Part shown: piece by piece, positions 58,327 to 64,000 of the stretch
Position numbering within the stretch: position 1 is the stretch's first letter
Layout of the letters: each line of letters opens with the position of its first letter
Assembly: GCA_963377175.1 (NCBI GenBank)
Contig: CAUJNA010001713.1
Coordinates: 127,501-191,500, forward strand
Direction: 5' to 3'
From: Effrenium voratum
Taxonomy: Eukaryota > Sar > Dinophyceae > Suessiales > Symbiodiniaceae
DNA: 64,000 bases
Made by a program: the position numbers and the translations under genes
The notes under the pieces: model-generated
What the model was told of the DNA's origin: nothing
Seen by the model: only the letters and a program-made list of their open reading frames with translations
Database searches by the model: none

Positions 58327-58839
58327 GTCTGGTCTGCGCGGACGCGCTCTGCAGTCCGAGCAGTAAGCCCAGGGCGCACGGCTGGCGCAAATGTCTGTGG
58401 ACATTGCGGAATTGTGAATCTTTGGCGCTGCTTAGGCTGTCAATCAAAGCTCTGTCTGTTTCACGCACGCGTGTGATGGGCAATAGGTCCCATAAGTTTT
58501 TGACATTCGCGCCGTGGCAGGTATTGCTAATTGTCAGTAAGAGACTTCTGACTCACAGACTTATAATTGTTTTCGTCACTGTCACGGCTGTCAGCCGCAT
58601 TGGCATTCCTCGTCGTCGACTCTGGCCGGTGAAAAATAATAAGAGAGACACGCCTGGTTAATTTAACATCTTGCCCGCGCGGGCGAGCTGCCTACACTTG
58701 AAGCACGCAGCTGCCATGTTTTCTGCAGCCGTTTCGGTTCGCTCTCGGTCACCTAAGAGCACTAACTAACGTCATCGGCCGCGCTCTTGAGACTCGCTGC
58801 GGTGACGCGAAGAGGCTCTTCAAAATATAGACGGCTGCA

Positions 58840-59364
58840 ATGGCCGTGAGCCCAGAGCTTGATCATGGATACCGCCTCCCGACAAGCGTGTTCGAAAGGC
58901 TTGAACTCCACCTGCCCTCCTGCAGCCCGCCAGATGTAGCGCCCGTGGCGGCAGTCGACCAGCTGCGACGCGCTTTGATTCTCGTCGCAGAAACCAGCTG
59001 CGCCAGGCCAAATGAGCTGACACGAATCAATTCCTTGCGCCTGTCCAGTCTCTTGTTCTTTGCGACTGGCAGCGCATGGCGTTCGCTGCCTGAAGAAGGA
59101 CCAACTCGTCGAGTCCCCTGCGCGGTCTCTCCGAGGAGTTCAGAAGTTTGGGCTGTGGCCCAGCTAAGGCCACGTGACACCTGCGCAGAGCTTAAAGCTT
59201 GCCAAAAGTTTTTGAAGAATTTGAGAGACAGGTGCAATAATCACGCCGAAATGTTGATCGTTGCTACCTGGGCGTTCGAGGCCGAACACTGCTTGCAAAC
59301 AGCATGCTCGGAGCTTATGCCTTCAAATTCAGACAACTGCTCGGGATCCTACCACCCCGAGTAA
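58840..59364 (+). CDS. Unidentified ORF
   Basis: One hundred and seventy-four residues including LPTSVFERLELHLPSC and AVDQLRRALILVAETSCARP. A helical, Cys-containing protein with no recognised family. It is on the same strand as the other genes of element 2. The opposite strand is also open over part of it, so coding is not certain. Confidence 0.3.
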   Translation: MAVSPELDHGYRLPTSVFERLELHLPSCSPPDVAPVAAVDQLRRALILVAETSCARPNELTRINSLRLSSLLFFATGSAWRSLPEEGPTRRVPCAVSPRSSEVWAVAQLRPRDTCAELKACQKFLKNLRDRCNNHAEMLIVATWAFEAEHCLQTACSELMPSNSDNCSGSYHPE

Positions 59365-59599
59365 GTGAGCGATCCAATTGCTATGCGTCGTGGCTTGCCG
59401 GAAAAAAAAGCGTGGGTATTGAAACATGCCTGTGAAGCAAGGCTGTCATTATTATTGACCTCGGCTCACTTGACATTGGTTGAACAAGCTTGGGCTTAGT
59501 TTTTTGCCCAGCCCACAAGCCTTGTTCAACATGTATCTTACCAATATTGCGCTTCGACGCCACGATGTCTTCGCCGCCCGTGACGACGACGACGACGAA

Positions 59600-59905
59600 T
59601 CGCCCTGCGGGGCCTTGCCCCCTGCGGCGACCGGCTGCGAGCTAAATCCTGCCCCGCGGGCCTGCCCTGCGGGGCAGCCCTGCGGCGGGCGAACTGGGGC
59701 CGCGCCCTGCGGGGCAGCCCTGCGGGGCCACTGATTCTGATGCGGGCTGAGGCCCTGCCCTGCGGGGCAGCCCTGCGGGGCCGGCTCAAGCCTTGCCCTG
59801 CGGGGCAGCCTGGCCGCTGATTCGGGCTGAGGCCCTGCCCTGCGGGGCAGCCCTGCGGGGCCGCTGATTCCGGCTGAGGCCTTGCCCTGCGGGGCGGCCC
59901 TGCGG
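59600..59905 (+). repeat. GCCCTGCGGGGC repeat cluster (larger)
   Basis: About ten near-palindromic GCCCTGCGGGGC units, often paired as CCCTGCGGGGCAGCCCTGCG with a GCTGAGGCC spacer. The open frames through it (Ala/Gly/Pro/Arg) are products of the repeat. Confidence 0.9.
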
Positions 59906-60284
59906 ACCACTGACGACGATGGCGGGCAAGGCCAACCGCGCATAGCAGCGCTGCGGTCGTCGGCTTTTGACATTGAGAAATTACGATGCGGACCGTCTAG
60001 GCTGGCATGCTGCGCGGAGCCCGCGCTGAATATAGTAAGTAGCTGCAAGCACACGCCCAGCGGCGACTGAAAAATAAGTGGCTGCGTCCTGTCCAATCGC
60101 CCGTGCCCCACGGCATTGTCACTGTGTCAACTGTAGGCCGGCAGATTGAAAACATGTTTGTATTTTAAAAACGCTTGAACTTGCCGCTGTCCTGGCACTC
60201 ACCGGTTGACTCATGACATTTTAACAAGTGCTGCAGCCGCGTGCCTGCTCAAGTGTGGTAAGTCAAGTCAGCGCCAGCCTCGCA

Positions 60285-61217
60285 ATGGCGCCCGCTGAAA
60301 AGCCTAAGCCTGTGCCAGTGGACGCCTCCGGACCCGAGTCGTCGTCCGAGGAAGAAGTCATCGACGACGACGACACTGAGGAGTCAGAGTCGCCAGGCGA
60401 CGAGCCAGCTGCGGCTGATCCCCCGCCGGCAAAGGAGCCTCGTCAGCCTGCGGGCAAAGGCAAAGGCGGCGCCGGCGGTGACCGCGATGGCAAGATCGTC
60501 CTGCGGCCCCGTGGCAGAAGCCGCCGGAGAGAGGAGCGCTCCCGCCGCAGCCACGACGCGCGCGGCAATGACCGCGGAAGGCGCCGTGAGCGGCGCGATG
60601 ACGATGGCCGAGACCGGCGCCGGCGCCGCGAAGCAGAGCCCGGCGACGCGGACGGCGGCCGCCGTCGGCGTCGAGCCAAGGCTGAGGCGGCTGAGGAGCC
60701 AAAGGGCCCGGCTCAGGAGGCCGCCCCGGGGCCCGGGTCGTCCAAGGTGCCTGAGCCGGCCAAGCCGCCCCAGTGGAAGCGGCGGCGGGAGGAGGCGGAA
60801 GACGAAGAGTCGATGGCGGATGGCGGCACTGTCTGCCAGGTGTGCTCCAGGACTGTCCGTGGCGGGGAGTCGGGGATGCAGCAGCATATCCGCTCTGCGT
60901 GGCACTTGGCCTGGATGGCCTACAATGCGGATTCGTCGCGCACCTGGGCCGCTTGCCGCAAGCTAGGCAGAAAGGAAGCAGATGCGGCGTGGCAGGAGCA
61001 CTACGGCGCCGGCCAGGCTCCCGAAGGCAGCGGCGCAAAGAAGTCAAAGCAGCAGAAGACCAAGAAAAATCCGCCCCCGCAGACGCCGCCCGCTGATCCC
61101 CAAGACAAAAGCGGACGGGGCCCGCCGCCCCCCCCTCCGGGCGGCGGCGGCGGCGGCAACGCGGAGCGGATCCTGACCGGCCTTTGGGAGTGCACCTTGC
61201 GGGCACTGACCCGTTGA
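60285..61217 (+). CDS. Basic/acidic low-complexity protein with one C2H2-like zinc finger
   Basis: The chosen start is MAPAEKPKPVPVDASGPESS. An acidic block (SSSEEEVIDDDDTEESES) and a long Arg-rich region (RRRERRDDDGRDRRRR) precede a single finger, CQVCSRTVRGGESGMQQHIR with a second His in SAWHLAW (C-x2-C ... H-x6-H). The end is Pro/Gly-rich (GRGPPPPPPGGGGGG). Such fingers with a Gly-Gly linker occur in dinoflagellate proteins of unknown role. An RNA- or DNA-binding accessory protein of element 2 is a reasonable inference. Opposite-strand open frames are GC-driven shadows. Confidence 0.5.
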   Translation: MAPAEKPKPVPVDASGPESSSEEEVIDDDDTEESESPGDEPAAADPPPAKEPRQPAGKGKGGAGGDRDGKIVLRPRGRSRRREERSRRSHDARGNDRGRRRERRDDDGRDRRRRREAEPGDADGGRRRRRAKAEAAEEPKGPAQEAAPGPGSSKVPEPAKPPQWKRRREEAEDEESMADGGTVCQVCSRTVRGGESGMQQHIRSAWHLAWMAYNADSSRTWAACRKLGRKEADAAWQEHYGAGQAPEGSGAKKSKQQKTKKNPPPQTPPADPQDKSGRGPPPPPPGGGGGGNAERILTGLWECTLRALTR

Positions 61218-61857
61218 GAGAGGGGCCGGCGCCTTCTATTTTTTAAAGTCAGCGGCCCGGCAATGGCCGCCGACGGCCGAACTGATGCTGAAGAGGAAAA
61301 ATTTAGCGGCCCTTTGATTCGACTCCGGGGGGGAGGGGCGGGGAAAGGGATCACGGGACATTGGCAATGTTTTAGATAATTTACTAGGTTTTTTTTCTTC
61401 CAGCCTGAGCCCAAAGTCCAAAAAAACAAATCGTAGCTTGTAGACTAAGCCTTCCCTGACTGAGTGAGCCTCGTCGCAGTCGTTGCCTTTCTCCTGCAGC
61501 CGTTCGCCTCTTAGCCTTGAGGTTGACTCTGTCCAATGTGTAACTTTAGTCTTTCAAACAGATACTCGAACGGCAAGACAGCAATCAGCAAAACATTGGC
61601 TCATTGTTCTTCTTGTTGATATGGGCTTGCTCTGAAGCAATGCTTCGTCGACTGGGAACCGCTCTCTTGCCGCAGCCTTTTTCAGCCAGGCCAGCTCAAG
61701 CTGTTGCCGCTGAGTGACACTGACACTGGTCCAGGTCCATGGAAGCACGGGCCGAGGCCGTGCAAGACAGCTGCTCAGCCGCTGAGAGCAGCCGCAGTCA
61801 AGCCGCTCAAAGACTGATGGCTGTCTGCGGACCAACACCCCAAGCTACTTTAAGCTT

Positions 61858-62202
61858 GTGGGACGATGTGGCTGTCAGTCAACCTTGAACAGCTGCCGGC
61901 AGAACTCCATGCAGCTCTCGAAATCAGAGGAGGAAGTGGACACTGTGTGCGAAATTCTGCTGAAAGTATTGGCCCGGTCCCAGATCCTGCGAGAAGCGAC
62001 TGAAAGAGTTGCGACAGCTAGCTCAGGGCTCTTAGCGCCCTTTTTACGCAGCCTCATTTTTTCACTCGGCCGCCGGCTTCCCAAACAGAGCCGGCCGGCC
62101 AGCACGCGCTTTTTTGAAGACGGCTTCGAGCGCGATGCCTGCGGAAAAAAAGCTTTGCAGATTCCAGGTTTCAACTGTGAAGGGCCAAGGGAGCGAACAT
62201 AA
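61858..62202 (+). CDS. Weak ORF near the right end of element 2
   Basis: One hundred and fourteen residues including SKSEEEVDTVCEILLKVLAR. The minus strand is open over the same bases (61,875-62,216), so neither reading is secure, and nothing is recognised. Confidence 0.2.
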   Translation: MGRCGCQSTLNSCRQNSMQLSKSEEEVDTVCEILLKVLARSQILREATERVATASSGLLAPFLRSLIFSLGRRLPKQSRPASTRFFEDGFERDACGKKALQIPGFNCEGPRERT

Positions 62203-62416
62203 CCCTTCCCTGGCAATGCACCATCGTGCTACCCCAAATGAAACTGACTCGAAAGGGCTCACTGCGGCTGCCAGCTCCAGGTTTCCAGCTAGTGGACAAA
62301 ATAATAAGAACGCACTTTATTAATACACAGACATCAGTAAAACATCAACTTAACCAGGCCACTAAACTAAAACTGACTCGACTGAAGCCTGCTGCTCACA
62401 ATAAGAGTTTGACCTA

Positions 62417-62417
<1 letters not shown>

Positions 62418-62450
<33 letters not shown>
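62418..62450 (+). repeat. (CA)n dinucleotide repeat
   Basis: About fifteen uninterrupted CA units, roughly 80 bases inside the right terminal repeat of element 2. Confidence 0.95.
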
Positions 62451-62529
62451 ATCTCAACCATGAAATGCGCCCACGCACTCCCTAATTTAATTCTAAAACG
62501 CAAACTCAAACTGGCAACAGCCGCACGAC

Positions 62530-62560
62530 CTCAACCACACAACGGCTAAACGACGCCAAG
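62530..62560 (-). repeat. Element 2 right terminal inverted repeat
   Basis: Ends GCTAAACGACGCCAAG; reverse complement of 46,790-46,820 at 28 of 31 positions. Confidence 0.85.
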
Positions 62561-62819
<259 letters not shown>

Positions 62820-62990
62820 TGGCAAACTCGCAAACACATACGCAACTGCACCGACAAAAAGCAGACAAGATCATCAAAACCAAACTGAAGAGTACCTTCC
62901 AGTTCTTCACTTGTCCAAAGGCGGACATAAAAGGCGATCACCTTTTGGCGCCTCTACTGGACCAAAATGGGAACAAAAGGTTAGATCCGG

Positions 62991-63113
62991 TCAATTCGCC
63001 GCGACTGATACCCGCTGGTTCCCCGCCTCCCGCAAGCCCGGGGCCGGGGGCGCTCCTTGCACCTGGCTCTTCAGCCGATCCGCGAGGCGGTAGGTCACCG
63101 GCGTCCAGAGCTC
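62991..63113 (-). CDS. Terminal exon of an unidentified host gene
   Basis: After acceptor TCCCAG the minus strand reads ELWTPVTYRLADRLKSQVQ, then a Pro/Ala/Gly-rich end (GAPPAPGLREAGNQRVSVAAN) and TGA at 62,991-62,993. GC-rich, same strand and style as the other host exons. It begins in phase 0, as required by the exon candidate at 63,801-63,933. No family is recognised. Confidence 0.5.
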   Translation of the reverse strand, partial: ELWTPVTYRLADRLKSQVQGAPPAPGLREAGNQRVSVAAN

Positions 63114-63149
63114 CTGGGACAGCGCCAGCCAGTGACATTGGGACCCCAT

Positions 63150-63245
63150 TGTTGGGGAAACCACAGGGAAACCACGGAAAACCCATAGGGAAACCATAGG
63201 AAACCATAGGAAACCATAGGAAACCAGAGGAAACCAGAGGGAAAC
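63150..63245 (+). repeat. GGAAACCATA-type short tandem repeat
   Basis: GGAAACCATAGGGAAACCATAGG and shorter GGAAACCATA/GGAAACCAGA units recur head to tail about eight times. They lie in the intron next to the terminal exon. Confidence 0.85.
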
Positions 63246-63800
63246 CTTAACACTCGTTGGAGTCATGTCGTTTTGGGGGAGATTCCATGTGTGGGACAAA
63301 AAGTAGGGAATTTAGCAAGGAAAAAGGGAAGAGGAATCAACTGCCTGGTCGGCTGGAAGCGAATGGACACCGTTTCTTGTTGGGGTCGACTCAATTCAGT
63401 TCCGTTCCACGGCCTCAGGCCTGTTGTGTTGCCCCCACCAGAAACTTCCCTGATCTTCTTGTTGTGTGTGGGGTGTGCATCTGATTGTCATGGCTTTTCG
63501 AAGGGTGGTGCGGAACAATCTGGGCAACAGCCGTCCACAGCTGGAACCTATGGCCGTGGTGGCTGCTGTTCAGCCCACATCAAACATCAACTCAGTCAAA
63601 ACCTTGGACTGGGTAATACAAGGATTGCAACCACCCACCCGAATGGTTTGACGCATCCGTGCCATGTTCACGCTCCTCTGGGTCATGGAAATGGTTCCAT
63701 GAAGATCAACCATTGCAGTGGTTGTCTAAAACCGGTAAGACGTTGATGGCCATAATCAGCATGGCGTTCCCGTGAAACCCTGTGGACAACAAGAAACCAC

Positions 63801-63933
63801 GGCAACTGGATGCTCAATTTCAGCAACCCCTGGCCCACCAAGAGCCCCAAATCCACGGTACGGCGTCTTGCTGCGCCCGTTCATGGCAAGGGCCTTGTCT
63901 ATCCTCCAATCACCCGCGTTTCGCTCGTGAATC
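63801..63933 (-). CDS. Candidate internal exon of the same unidentified host gene
   Basis: Acceptor ACAG and donor GT bound 44 codons with GDWRIDKALAMNGRSKTPYR and GFGALGGPGVAEIEHPVA. The stretch is open, compositionally protein-like and ends in phase 0. The family is not recognised. Confidence 0.4.
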
Positions 63934-64000
63934 CTGTGGGGGCCCCGACAACGGAAAACCAACAAATACACCAGCACCCATTTGGGAATGTCTTAAAATG

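Larger units (their letters stand above)
46790..62560 (+). mobile_element. Element 2: 15.8-kb DNA transposon-like element carrying methyltransferases
   Basis: Bases 46,790-46,820 and 62,530-62,560 are inverted copies (28 of 31) starting CTTGGCGTYGTTTAGC. Outside both ends lies the same (GCAA)n-type repeat with AAGAAC variants, as if one array had been split by insertion. Inside, the recognised genes are all on the plus strand: a small membrane protein, two zinc-finger modules, a hAT-like transposase, a C5 cytosine methyltransferase, a long spliced protein ending in a SAM-methyltransferase-like domain, and a basic zinc-finger protein, plus unidentified ORFs. GC content and gene style (long exons) differ sharply from the host genes outside. 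Frameshifts in the transposase and methyltransferase suggest this copy is inactive. Grouping is inferred from the ends, strand and composition. Confidence 0.7.

Noticed and set aside
60358..61206. Long minus-strand Arg/Pro/Ala frames
   Set aside because: Shadows of the plus-strand Arg-rich zinc-finger protein in GC-rich DNA.

Overview
The window reads as nuclear DNA of a dinoflagellate, most likely Symbiodiniaceae-like; no species is assigned. Four things point there. Host genes are cut into tiny high-GC exons inside lower-GC, repeat-rich introns. Most splice donors that restore the frame are GC or GA rather than GT. All recognisable host genes run in one direction (minus strand). The Ty1/copia polyprotein has the lysine/glycine-rich Gag seen in dinoflagellate elements.

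Host layout, read on the minus strand from right to left: the 3' part of an unidentified gene (63.9-63.0 kb); a catechol-O-methyltransferase (COMT)-like gene rebuilt from 13 exons (44.9-32.8 kb), which appears to have lost its metal ligands; a CFAP298 (C21orf59/Kurly/FBB18) homologue rebuilt from 17 exons (30.7-6.2 kb), a ciliary dynein-assembly protein; then weak exon candidates of a further gene (5.5 and 1.1 kb) and a LINE fragment (3.2-3.6 kb).

Two large plus-strand mobile elements interrupt this array. Element 1 (7,433-20,115; 12.7 kb) sits antisense in an intron of CFAP298. It has 47/48-bp inverted ends in poly-C flanks. It carries a decayed copia polyprotein (Gag, protease, integrase, a C5-methyltransferase-like domain, reverse transcriptase, RNase H) and a second gene with a Tpt1/KptA-like and an endonuclease/exonuclease/phosphatase (EEP)-like domain. 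Element 2 (46,790-62,560; 15.8 kb) has 31-bp inverted ends (28/31) and splits a (GCAA)n microsatellite. It carries a zinc-finger/hAT-like transposase, a C5 cytosine methyltransferase, a long protein ending in a SAM-methyltransferase-like domain, a basic zinc-finger protein and several unidentified ORFs, with internal palindromic GC-rich repeats.

The rest is microsatellite ((TAA)n, (GCAA)n, (CTGC)n, (CATA)n), a degenerate TTTAGGG array flanked by an inverted repeat, short tandem duplications, and a 100-base assembly gap at 37,183-37,282. All exon boundaries were read by eye from frame, splice dinucleotides and remembered family similarity. They need transcript support.
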